From NCBI GenBank assembly GCA_036250195.1, contig JAVHZZ010000009.1:96767771-96831770 (forward strand): DNA of 64,000 nucleotides. Reading direction: 5' to 3'. Position numbers and translations under genes: made by a program. Shown here piece by piece: positions 46,018-57,176 of the stretch (positions are counted from its first letter, which is position 1; each line of letters begins with the position of its first letter). This DNA is from Mixophyes australis (lineage: Eukaryota > Chordata > Amphibia > Anura > Limnodynastidae). A model generated the notes under the pieces. It saw nothing but the letters and a program-made list of their open reading frames with translations. It did no database searches and was not told the DNA's origin.

Positions 46018-46896
46018 AGTCACGTCCATTGTGACTAACCAGGCTTCTGCTTAAGTGTATCTGTAAACTCATGGTTATTTGCAAGTAAATCTGTTGCATC
46101 CTTTAGATAGCTTGAAATCTATTTTATATATATTTGTAAATGTGCATCTAAAAACTGTGCAATTGATTGTAATACTGAATTAATTGCTGATATAATCAGG
46201 TGACCAGGGGGTGGTCCATTTATGTATTTTTGAAACCGTATAAATTATTGGGCATTTGCGGTGTTCAGATTTTAGACATTCCCCAATGGTCTCATCTAGC
46301 CAATCACTTTGTATCCCATGGTCTACTTTAATTGTTATCATTTGTACATGGTTCTAATTAAATTTGTTTGTACACTGTTGAATCTGCCAGCTGTTTAGTA
46401 ATTTCTGTGTCATAATCCATAATATCTTGTCTATAGGATGTATGACTATCTGTTTATTATTCATAATCAGAGTTTAAGTCATTCTTTGTTCTATACTCAG
46501 ATTATCAGGCTGATGATTAAAGTTACTTTTAGTCTTTATTTCTTGATCTAATAATCTAAGGACAGTTTTGATGCTCGGATTATTAGATTGGGGATCAAAT
46601 GTACTTGTTTTTTCAAATTAGCACCAACGAGGGACCTAGTGTCATTGTCTTTCATATTCAACGGAAAGTGATCCCTAAGTCTCAGTTTTCTCCCTATTTT
46701 ATAGTGATCAACTGCCCACTGAAAATCATTGTATTCTATATTTGTTACAAACGTAAGTCCTAAAGATAGTACTGATGTTTCTGCCTTGCTTAACTTATAT
46801 GTAGATAAATTAAATATTGATTCTAAATGTTCTTCCAGCTGTACTTTCTTGTATCCCCGTCTCCTTGCATGTGATGTGTGTATCTCTTAGTATATT

Positions 46897-47489
46897 TGTG
46901 GTGTGTGACCTGGTGACTGGGGTTAGTTGGCTGCACTTTACTCACTTCAGACTGATAATTCCCACCAGTCCAGTGCTTTGGTTTAAATAGCCTCAGCTAG
47001 TTTTATTCACTAGCACGAAAACTAAAACAAAACAAAAACAAAATCCTTGCTGTCTGGCTTTTAAATAATAGACAAGCACTCCCTGTCTAAAGTGAAGGAC
47101 CTAGAGACCCACACATATTCAAAAACAACATAAGTTACAGATCACAAATTGCAGTATCTCTCAGGAGCCATCTAACCTCCTCCCCAGATAAAGAGAGCAT
47201 GAATGAGCTGCTTTGCTGCTTTTTACCAGCACTATGCAAGTTCTAAGCCTGATTAACCAGCACTGACATGTAAAGTAGAAGACACGGAAATGGACCTTAT
47301 GTATAGAGCCCACCATTCTCTCTCCATACATAACCCCGGTGACCCTAACCAGCTTTTCCTATAGCTGAAGACAACTTTGGAAAGCTCCTTTTCACACACA
47401 AATAATTTCTCTGGACTTTAAAATGTACTAGACAGACACCTGTGAGATATAGAACTGTCTTTGATGACTTTCCCAGTACTTATGTCACA
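46897..47489 (-). mobile_element. Possible solo LTR, 593 bp
   Basis: In minus orientation it runs TGTGACATAAGTACTGGG to CACACCACA (TG...CA), with an AATAAA signal (GTGAATAAAACTAGC, near 47002) toward its 3' side. There is no matching second copy in the window and no clear target duplication, so this is an LTR-like call from layout only. Confidence 0.4.
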
Positions 47490-49602
47490 CCAGGTCTTTC
47501 AATTTTTTTGCCCTCTGCCTATACATTGTAGTTAATTGGTCTTTTTTAATCAAACTGTGTTATATAGCTGTTTTAACAGTGACAATTTTCAAGAGTACAG
47601 TACATGGGATATTACAAGACAATATATTTAAATTGCGACTTGTTTCACGTAAAACAGAAATAAATCCCATTTGATAAGGTCCCATTTGATAAGGTAACTT
47701 AAATAATATGTTCAATACACATTAATCGCTGTTAGTGTAAAACGAGTGTTCCAGAAATAAACAGTATAAAGATTAAAAAAAAACACATAGTTTTATATCA
47801 ACAAAAAATAAAGGAACTAAAAATATGAGTGAAGCTGTTCCTCATTCTGCTTTTAATGGAGAGAGCAGATTGCTATAAGAATGTGATGCTGCTCAGTAAA
47901 TTTAATGACTTTATGAAGATAAATGTTTCTTTTCCGCTGCCCCTTCTTGTCAGAATACATTTAATGCTACCGTTCCTTTGAGGACTAAATTCCTGTAGCA
48001 CTTTGCATCATATTACCGTGCTTCTATCACCACATGAAATTGCACTTCAAGCAAGAAATAATGGTGTTTCTGCATCCTCTTGTACGATTTTATTACTGCC
48101 AATGAATAGAAGTAAATTAACTATTATGGGAAGCATTATTCACTAGGCTAGATTTTACCATGTATTCCGCTAGATAATAAATAACTGGATGAATACGACG
48201 GCTTTAATTTCTGATGTGGACTATCAAACAATTTCTCTGAATAGATTAAGCACCTGCAAAATATGTAAATTGTAGCTACAAGTGTGCAGACAAATTTGTA
48301 CCACTGCATATTACCTAATGTGGATGTATATGAGAAACTACACATTATCCACCTCGTTACATAATCACTAAATGCATTCTTTTATCCATTATGTAGCATT
48401 TTATGTGTGTCTCAGTGATTAAAGCCACCAAGGGCGACATACTTACCATTTTATAAGAAGTGCATTATGTCCTGGAGAAATCTCAGTAATATCTCTGAAT
48501 ATTGACATTAGTACCTTAAAGCTCTGCTCTTTACATAATAACTTCCCATTGTAAATACAAAAATATGTTTTTTCAAAGTGTACCTTTGTAAAGTTATCTT
48601 ACACAAAATTACGTAATTCTGTATAGCCTTTAGGGTGGCGTCACATGGGCACTTTTCACGATAGCACTTTGCGAACTTCAGAAATGTTCATGTCTAATTT
48701 TCGTAGCATTTTTATTACAGTTGGAAAGTGCAGTGCTTTTACAGTTCACAGCTTGTAACAAGTGCTTAAAATGGTCAGTGTGACAAGGTGTGTTGAAATA
48801 AATGAATTTCAATTGGACAATATTTTTATTGAGGACATACACATATCAATTTAGAGCAATCAGACTTTGTGATTTAAACTTGGGGGTCTATTAATCAAGA
48901 CCCTGCAGTTGTGACGACAACCTATCGTTGAATGTCGCAGCAATAGAAAATTTTCGGCTGCACAAGTTATCATTATAACCTGTGTTAATGAGAATGTTTA
49001 TGTTACCAGTGTTGCTGAAATTGATTAAATAATGTTAACACTAATATAGAAAAACAGTGTTGACATTAGAAATTAGCGTGCACAAGAAATGTGTTGAGAT
49101 AAAGAGCAGGAAGGAGTATGATTCAAAAGAAATAGAATATAAGGGTCAGGTAACAGAGGATACGAGAGGGTGAGACAGTTGAGTGGAGGAGAATAAGAGA
49201 GAAGGGGAAGGACATATGAGAGGCAAGGAAGAGGAACAAATAGGAGAATTTAGCAATAAAGTATTTGAAATGAGAGTATTGTGACAGACTACGAAAATAG
49301 CAATCAATACAAAAGAAGGATAAGCTAATGAGAAACCTCAGTCCACAAGTATGAGAATCTGCATGCTGGAATTACATCAGTTGTGAGAGATAAGTTTATC
49401 AACTCACACTTCTATAGTGAACAGTGTGTGCAATTTGCCTACAGATTTTTATACAACTGAACTACAGTAGTTTTCCTTCTTCTAAAAGAAGAACTGGATT
49501 TAGAGATAATAAGACTAAGATTTTACTTCAAGAAGAAACAGTTAATTAGAATAACCTCTTACCTCACACATTGTAGTAAGATAATGAACACATAAATATA
49601 TA
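47490..49602. other. No gene recognised
   Basis: AT-rich DNA with no open frame over 65 codons. It looks like unique non-coding sequence: no terminal repeats, tandem repeats or familiar repeat motifs were seen. Confidence 0.5.
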
Positions 49603-49773
49603 GGGCCTGATTTATTAAGGAAAGTAAAGCAAAAAGAATTAGTAACGTTGAACCTTGGCAAAACTATTTTGCTCTGGAGGGGAGGTAAATTTAAGACGTG
49701 GGGACAGAATTATAGTTGGGGTAGGGTATGTCCTAGATCTACTTTTAAAATCAGTGTAAAAATAAATCTATCA
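49603..49773. mobile_element. Left arm of a palindromic MITE split by a LINE
   Basis: It opens GGGCCTGATTTATTAAGGAA. Its right half is at 52141-52295, whose reverse complement opens GGGCCTGATTGATGAAGG and shares TTGAACCTTGGCAAAAC with this arm. ATA lies outside both outer ends (49600-49602 and 52296-52298). Same family as 12693-13026. Confidence 0.85.
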
Positions 49774-51725
49774 ATACATACAATAAATAGTGATAACCTC
49801 CCTTCCCTCATTTTGGCGCTCGACGCTGAAAAGGCGTTCGACCGCATCTCCTGGTCTTTTATGGAGAGTGTGCTTCGAGAGATGGGATTCACAGATAGAT
49901 TTTTGACAGGTATTTTAGCCCTCTACCGATCCCCATCGGCTACTGTTTCTGCTAATGGCCTGACCTCGATCCCCTTTTCGATTACGAATGGCACTCGCCA
50001 GGGATGCCCCCTCTCCCTGCTTATATTTGCTCTCGTCATTGAGCCATTGGCTGCTAGGATTCAAAATAATCATGAGATATCGGGCATACAGGTGGGCCCC
50101 TCTACTCATAAGATTGCTCTGTACGCTGACGACGTTCTACTGTCCATCACTAACCCCAAAACGTCAGTGCCTCCCCTTCTAGATGAGCTAGACTTATATG
50201 GCTACTTCTCAGGCTATAAGATCAACCCAGATAAGACAGAGGTTATCGATTTTAATATTCCGGCTACAGATAAGCTGCTACTAGAGCGCTTCTTCCCTTT
50301 CCAATGGGGTCTCCATAAAATTAAATACTTGGGTGTCTCTATCACAAAGCATCATCAACATCTTTTTCAAGCCAATTTCCCTCACCTACTCGACCAAGTA
50401 AAAACAGACCTTACATCGTGGTCTCAGCTCTACATCTCCTGGATTGGTCGTATTAATGCCGTCAAATGAATATCCTTCCCAGGCTGCTTTACTTCTTTCA
50501 GACTCTTCCCATCCGCATACCATCATATGTTTTCAAATTCCTGCAATTCCACGTCTCCAGATTCGTCTGGTCGGGTAGACGGCCCGAGTCCGACTTAAGA
50601 TTCTTCAGAGATCCCCGTGGGGGGGGAGGTTTGGGGATTCCCGACTTTCAAAGATACTCTCTCTCCACCCAACTCGCTCAGTGTGTTTTGTGGTCCAGTC
50701 CGACTGAAGCAAGGATTTGGTCTAAAATAGAGGCCAAGGGTCTGGGATTGTTTTCTCTAGCTTCTCTCCTATGGCTCCCAAGATCTCGTTGTCCCAAACG
50801 CTTACTACTTCATCCAGTAGTTTCACATTCTCTAACCATCTGGGACTCATCTTCCCAGAAATATGCCTTGTCGCCCCATCCCTCTCCGGTTATACCGCTA
50901 TTTAATTCTCTGGAATTTCCTCCAGGACTTCTCCATAGTTCATTTCAGTCGCGGGGAGTCAGTTATCTCAATCACATAACCACCTCTGCAACTTTTCCTC
51001 AGTTTTCTGAAATTCATGCACATATCCACATCTCCTCAAAGCACTTTTACCAGTTTCTGCAACTTCGCCACTTTCATAGTGTTGTTAAAGATCGCCTTCT
51101 ATCTCGACCTCTTTCTACCTTTAAAGCCCTCTGCCTACGCCAATCCTCAACTAAGGGTCTAATATCAACGCTCTACTATGAGCTTGCTCCCTCCTCTTCA
51201 AATCTTAGAGCCCCCCATGAACTATCCTGGGAACGAGACCTTGGTGAAGAGCTGCTAGATGAGGAGTGGTCTGAGATATATGAGAATGCTGCCTCTAGCT
51301 CCATCTGCGTTAGAATTAAAGAGAATCTTTACAAGGTGCTATACCGATGGTATTATGTACCTTCGTGCCTTTATAACATTCATCCTAATTCGTCTTATCG
51401 GTGCTGGCGAGGATGCTCCCATGAAGGCACATTCCTCCACATATGGTGGTCGTGCCCAAAATTGTCAGGCTTCTGGGCTGAAATTAGAGACCTGATTAGT
51501 TCAATTCTCCAGGTGAATATTCCCCTGGAGCCTAAATTTTTTCTCCTCCCTGTGGGGGCTCCCTCGGCATCCCAACATCAGAACAAAATAATTAGGCACA
51601 TTGTTTTGGCAGCTACCTGTCAAATAGCAGCAGACTGGCAAATGCAATCCCCTCCCTCCATGCAGTCCATAATTAATAGAATTTGGCTGACTCAACGGAT
51701 GGAGTACATGACCAGTATTATTTGA
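49774..51725 (+). pseudogene. LINE ORF2: reverse transcriptase and C-terminal zinc knuckle
   Basis: ORF2 protein would copy the LINE RNA at the nicked target. The RT core shows LILALDAEKAFDRISW (first Asp pair, near 49810), NGTRQGCPLSLLIFALVIEP near 50000, and the catalytic YADD in HKIALYADDVLLS near 50125. Further on come KIKYLGVSI and SWIGRINAVK, after which one base is missing near 50466, so translation must shift by one frame to continue with MNILPRLLYFFQTLPIRIP. The second frame runs 419 codons to 51725 and includes a CCHC-type knuckle (CWRGCSHEGTFLHIWWSC, near 51400) typical of the L1 C-terminus. An open frame extends upstream to 49648, but those codons belong to the MITE. Clade Tx1-like is by similarity of motifs only. 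Confidence 0.88.
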
Positions 51726-52140
51726 AATTCCTCGAAAGCCTTCACCAGGGTTTGAGACCCATGGTTATCCTACTTTCAGGTGTGTCCACCCTTTACATAA
51801 CTCAGCTCTCAAACCTCATTTCTTTATAGGACTTCTCTTTTTCTCTACATTGGATCTAGTCACCTCTTAACCTCTTCTCTTTTCTCCTTCTTCTCTCACT
51901 CTTTTCTTTCCTGCACATTCTCTTTTCCTCTTTCCTCTTTCTACAAAAAATTTGGGTCATTCGTTACTCTAACTTCTATAAGTTCGGTTGACTTAGCGTT
52001 TCACATGTTTTACGCTGGTTGTAGACTTGCCTTTCTGTGTTGATTACTGTTTGATAAGTGTATTCACTCTGTCAACTGTTCTCTTTTGTTATTATGACAT
52101 TGCAAAAATAAAACTTTAAAAAAAAAAAATAAAGAAAAAA
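49774..52140 (+). mobile_element. Tx1/L1-like LINE, 5'-truncated, with A-rich tail
   Basis: The insertion ends in AAAATAAAACTTTAAAAAAA and a further A-rich tail to 52140. The target duplication is about 13-16 bp: AATAAATCTATCAA before it (to 49773) and AATAATCTATCAA after it (52141-52153). It carries the second part of ORF2 only; ORF1 and the endonuclease are missing, as usual for a truncated LINE copy. Inserted into a palindromic MITE. Confidence 0.88.
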
Positions 52141-52295
52141 AATAATCTATCAAGTATTTGTGTACTACATGAAAAAAGAGCCATTTTTTTCCTTATGTGC
52201 AAAATAATAAACTCATTTGCGCCCCTTGCATTGCAATATGGTTTTGCCAAGGTTCAAAGTTACTATTTTTTTACTTGCCTTCATCAATCAGGCCC
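52141..52295. mobile_element. Right arm of the LINE-split palindromic MITE
   Basis: The arm contains ATCTATCAAGTATTTGTGT and CCCCTTGCATTGCAATATGG, as in the inner MITE at 12693-13026, and ends CATCAATCAGGCCC. It is the partner of 49603-49773. Confidence 0.85.
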
Positions 52296-52872
52296 ATAGC
52301 AGCCAGAGTATGTGCATCTTTACACAGAATTTTGTGTCATCAGTCATTTATGAAACGTTGACTGTTATACTTAAAAAACAACATCTTGCAATTATAAAAA
52401 AAATTGAGGTTTAAATTATATGGTTTATTTTTCTTTGGAGATGACAAAAGGCTACCTCATATGGCAACAATATTAAAAGTGGAAACCCTCTTCATATACT
52501 GTAGTTTTTTCATTAATTCAAGATATATTGGTTAGCGTTAAATTTATGCATATTTATAAAAATTGCACAAGGGTAGTCACTACACTGATTACATGGACAC
52601 ATTAGCACTGCAACGGTTTAATACCTCAACTGTTAATACTTGCAGCCAGGTGAAATGTGTTGGGTTGCATCTCTATGCTTTTTGAGCACAATTCAGGTTG
52701 TTTGTGTTTGTAAAATACTGCACTATTAGGCGCTTTTTGTTTTTGTCTTTTTCATTTATAGGTAAACCGCCTTGATTTACTACAGGGCTCACAGAACTTG
52801 GCTGCCACCTTGTTAGCTTATGAGGTGAGTGTATATATTGTGGCATTGGGACTAAGGACACAGTTCCTAGGT

Positions 52873-52923
<51 letters not shown>

Positions 52924-55122
52924 ATCATAATATGCATGCATTAAGTTGTGTCCACATATCCTGCTCCCTATGGCTCTCTTCCTCCTGATAGTGGCACTGC
53001 GCCCTTGACCTTTTCACCTCCGGCCCCTCACTCTCACTGCACAAAGGGCCAACTCCCAGCCAGTGATGCGGATTATGCTGCATCTGGTTGCACAGCTGAG
53101 TAACAGTCCACAGGAAGTGATGAAGCATTGCTTTACACCCTGTAATGAAGCTTTCTGTCCCAGAGCCACTGAGTATTCAGAGGAGGTGCCTTTTAAATTT
53201 TAGAGCCAAAATCCCTAGCCATTAGTAGGGGAGCAGAGTAAATGAATTGAGCAGGTCTGAGCATGAGCAGACCCGGAGCAAAGATGGCAGCGCCCAGGAC
53301 GGAGCGAGCGGTCGGCTGAGTTAGGTAAGAGTGCCGGGGATCGGGTGTGCAGCCCGATCGCCCGGTGTGTGACATTACCCTTATATTTACATACATTTAG
53401 AGGGATTTTTCAATGAGGAATTCAGCAAAGAGGTGCCCCTATAAGCAAAATATATGTAGTGCAGCAACAGCAAATGTAGTGGTGTACAGTTACTAGGTGA
53501 ATTGGTGCCAGACCATCTCTCTTGATAAATGTAAATGTAGGATGTTATTTACATGTCACTCTCGCACAGTTCACTTAATTACTATAGGTAATACAAGAGC
53601 TGACATTTTTGTGTGGTAGGACTGTCACTCCACTCTCTCTCTCTGTTCTTATCACCCCAGGTTTACCACTTGCTCTGGATACCGGATCACCTTCTTCCAT
53701 CCGCAGCTACACTAGGAACACTGACTAGTATAGTTTCAGACCTCACGGGTGTCTCTGAGCATACACCCATGTTCGTGCTCACAATACTCAACTCACAGTT
53801 GGGGTAGGGTAGCTTCCACCGACCTGGTGGTACTCTCAAGCTCTTATTCCCAGCTCTCTGCTGTATCACAGTCCTTTCTCTCTCGGTGTTCTGGAGACTA
53901 CGTCTTGGAACTAAGACACACGTAAACATCAGCAACATTCTAGCTCTCACTACAGTCAGATTCAGTTGGCATCACTTAAACAGGTTAGATTTACAAGACT
54001 CGTGCAATCACTGCATCACCTCCCTCCTGGGTGTTATCTGCCCATATACACTTAAGAGGCTTTACAATAGTTTGAATCTTCTGGTTCTGATTTGGTTAAG
54101 GTGCATTTTTGAACTAAATGTTTTGGTATTTGTAGAATGTGTAGATCCATAGAAGAACCACAGCACCATTGCGTCCCATCCTGGATGTTCTCCTGGTAAC
54201 CCCATGTCACAGCCTCAGGTAATGGGTTTTAGACCATGTTTCCTAAATTTATATGCAAGCATATGGCTACTGCAATGCTAAAGATGGTTTTGAGTATCTT
54301 ACTAGAGACCGGGCTGGGCACATGTCATATTTCGTTTTGTAAGGTACCTTCATCAAAACAGAATAATAATAAGTAATTGGGCACCCACAAGCAGGGGATG
54401 ATTATTAAATCTCTTATGTCTCAATACTCATGGCTAAGATCTATTCAGAAAAGTCAACTTCAATGAGTAGAAAAGAATTGTACCCTCAATAGTGAGGGAA
54501 GAATCCTTCTTAATTAAAAGATTTTTAGATAAAAGCTATGAGTTCACTCTTTTATCTAAAATAAAGGATTAAATCAATGTGGTTGATAGCTCTTTATTAT
54601 GGATTCACACTGACAGAGAATCTCCTTCAGATTACAATTTAAATTTCATCTCTGAATTTAATAAAGATTATTAAAAAAATGGAAACTTTGGTCAAAAAAA
54701 AAATAGGTCTATTTTAAAGATGGATCCAGTATTGCATCCTTTACTTACTGAGAAATCTAGGTTCATTTACACATGAACCAAACATCTGAAATAAAACAGG
54801 TTAACTCCATCCTTCTCAGGAAAGACACTAAATATTAAACATAAAAAATAGGTCAATCTCTGTAAAATCGGTACCTGTAGCTTACCAAGTGTTATCAGTT
54901 TTACCTTGCACTTTTCACACTCAGAGTAATTATTCTTGTCTATTCTCATATACAGTATTCCTTTTGAATTGTATTCAGCATTCAATACATAGATCGTACC
55001 TCATGTGACAGTTAAAGTACATCACATCACAAAAGTATAGCACACGCTACATACCATCATTTCTCTGAAGTCCACCACACTGATCCAACATATCTTAAAA
55101 TTTGTAACATCGAAATAATTCC
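52296..55122. other. No gene recognised; one (TA)n tract
   Basis: (TA)n at about 52879-52921. A GC-richer patch at 53250-53370 stands out but shows no ORF or element ends. Open frames are at most 88 codons and unfamiliar. Confidence 0.45.
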
Positions 55123-55760
55123 TGTCACGCAGCAGCCTCTCAGGTCCTTTTACTTACCCACCCCTTTGTTGTCTATCTAAGCTGTCCCGCAGTCCACAAG
55201 CTCTGCTGGTCTCAGATCTCTCTGCAGGATGCTGCCCAGTCTGTCTCCACCTCAAAGATCCCTCCAAAATCAGTATATGGGCGCTGCCATCTTGGATTCA
55301 GTCACCTGTTCTCCTTTAGCCAATCAAAGTACTGCTTCAGCTCAGCTGATTGCAACTTGCAATCAGGGGATAGCAGTCTCCACTCCAGGATTCCCTCCAT
55401 AACCAGTACCTGGGCACCGCCATCATGGATCCAGTCTCCTGATCCCTCTCAGCCAGTCAGAGTGCAGCTTCAGCTAAGCTGACCGCAGCCTCCAATCAGG
55501 TGATAACAGTTAGTATAAAAGTAGTTCCTTTCTTGTTGCCAGTGCAACGCTGATTCTTTAGACGGCAACCTGGTTCCCAGCATTCTGCAGTCTTCACAGT
55601 TTTTCTTGCTCAGTGCAGTCTGCAATCTGGTTTTAGTCCGGTCCAGTATTCTGGTTCCAGTCTAGTCCAGCAATCCGATTCCAGTCCAGTCCAGCATTAT
55701 GGTTCCAGGCTGGTCCAGCATTATGGTTCCAGGCCGGTCCAGCATTCCTGCTCTAGTATG
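55123..55760 (+). mobile_element. Part of a Gypsy-type LTR
   Basis: It starts TGTCACGCAGCAGCC, the TGTCACG start of many frog Gypsy LTRs. A TATA box (GTATAAAAGTAG) lies near 55514, followed by a leader-like region. Inside it a block with GGGC(G/A)C(T/C)GCCATC, then CAGCT(C/A)AGCTGA, is duplicated (about 55268-55385 and 55403-55510). A ~24-bp unit GTCCAGCATTATGGTTCCAG repeats near 55690-55750. No closing CGTGACA end was seen. Confidence 0.5.
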
Positions 55761-56073
55761 GTCTCCTTTGTTAAATCTGACCCCCGTCTTGCTATTCTTC
55801 ACTACTTGCCAGTCTCCAGTGACATTCATATTCTTTAGTCTCCTCAACTCATAGCAACCACCATTTGTACCAGTTCTTTCTCTTCCATGCAAAGGAACCT
55901 AATGAAGCCACCAACCTTTTTGCACATAGTCACCAGCTCTGCTCCAGAGACACAACCCAATTCCTTTTTAAAGTCATGGGGGTGACCGATCGGCCACTTG
56001 GAGTAAGTGAGAAACATACTGAATATATTCCCTGGGTACTATTTTACGTTGATTCCTGTAATGGGGAATAATA

Positions 56074-56117
<44 letters not shown>

Positions 56118-57069
56118 CGATAGCCCTCTGACGTTAAAATAGTATTATGGTAGTCTGCAGATGCCTGTAGAGGATGACCCACTCCAAAATGGGTTGCAGA
56201 AAGGACCCAAACTACAGTTTAACCCAGTGTTTTATTTGCCTGTGGTTATTATCGTTTGTACCTGCATTCTTTTGTACTTTAATAAACTTTAGCAATAGAT
56301 CTGACAGCACTTAAGGGCCTGTTTAATAATAAGTGGCGATAACCATCATTATCTTTTATATATGAAGCACCACAGATTCTGCAGTGCCGTACAGTCAGCA
56401 ATACACAACAGCACATAATATAAATAAAACTCGCAGCAAGAGGACAAACAGTAAACTATAATTTTGGTATCACTGCTTTAAGGCAGTGTCAGGGAAACTG
56501 TGCATGCGTGACCTGCTACCCAGATTGCACATGCACAGTGGAACAAAAAGCCTAGGCTTGGACTTTCCCTTTCACTATTGAAAAAATAAATAAAATAAAA
56601 TCATTTGTTATAAAATAGATAAAAATTGTAAAAAAGTATTTAAAATACATTGTGTATTGCAAAAATGCTTCACCACAGTACTACATAACATCAATCCCCA
56701 CCATGACTCATCTGTGTAAAAGAAGTAAATATAAATGATGTACAACAGCAATTAATCAGTATAACTGTAGTAGAGCATTATCATCATCATCAACATTTAT
56801 TTATTCAGCACCAGCAAATTCCATAGCGCTTTACAATTGGTAACGAACACAGTAATAAAACAATACTGAGTAATACATACTTACAGAGAGGTAAAAGGGC
56901 CCTGCTCACAATGTAGCAATGACACAGCTTGCATTATGATGAAATATGGCGGAGACGTACTACCTCGGACAGGGACTATACTATCTTTCTATAAATCAGG
57001 GTCTGTGACATACATATAAAAACTAGAGGAAATTTCTATACTCACTCAGAGAACAGAACCACTTTACTT
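55761..57069. other. No gene; (TA)n and SINE/LINE tail fragments
   Basis: (TA)n at about 56073-56110. At 56345-56400 and 56775-56915 (minus orientation) are CATTATCTTTTATATATGAA...CAGTGCCGTACAG and CATTTATTTATTCAGCACCA...AGCGCTTTACAA stretches. These resemble the 3' ends of retroposon families common in frogs, but no bodies are attached. Confidence 0.5.
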
Positions 57070-57176
57070 CATAATCATCAGCTATTTATATAGTACCACT
57101 AATTCCACAGCACTGTATAGAGAACCCACTCACATTCCTGGCCCCAATAGATCTTGCAACCTAAATTACTTAACAC

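Larger units (their letters stand above)
43490..46880 (-). pseudogene. Penelope-like retroelement (RT plus GIY-YIG), broken and split
   Basis: Penelope-like elements encode a reverse transcriptase related to telomerase plus, usually, a GIY-YIG endonuclease. Minus-strand pieces in order: an N-terminal stretch with KAETSVLSLGLTF and IGRKLRLRDHF (46830-46660); IIYTVSKIHK near 46240; GHLIISAINSVLQSI near 46190; DVTSLYT near 45695; NLAPAYANFYMSEFEKNHIY near 45510; the catalytic YIDDIFLIW near 45420; LVLSTAFNTQVYRTKKAIKQ near 44115; and VIYLLTWPCGVTYVG near 43780, a GIY-YIG-type signature. Stops and frameshifts are frequent. An LTR (44190-45041) and a hAT MITE (45700-46017) interrupt it. Confidence 0.87.
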
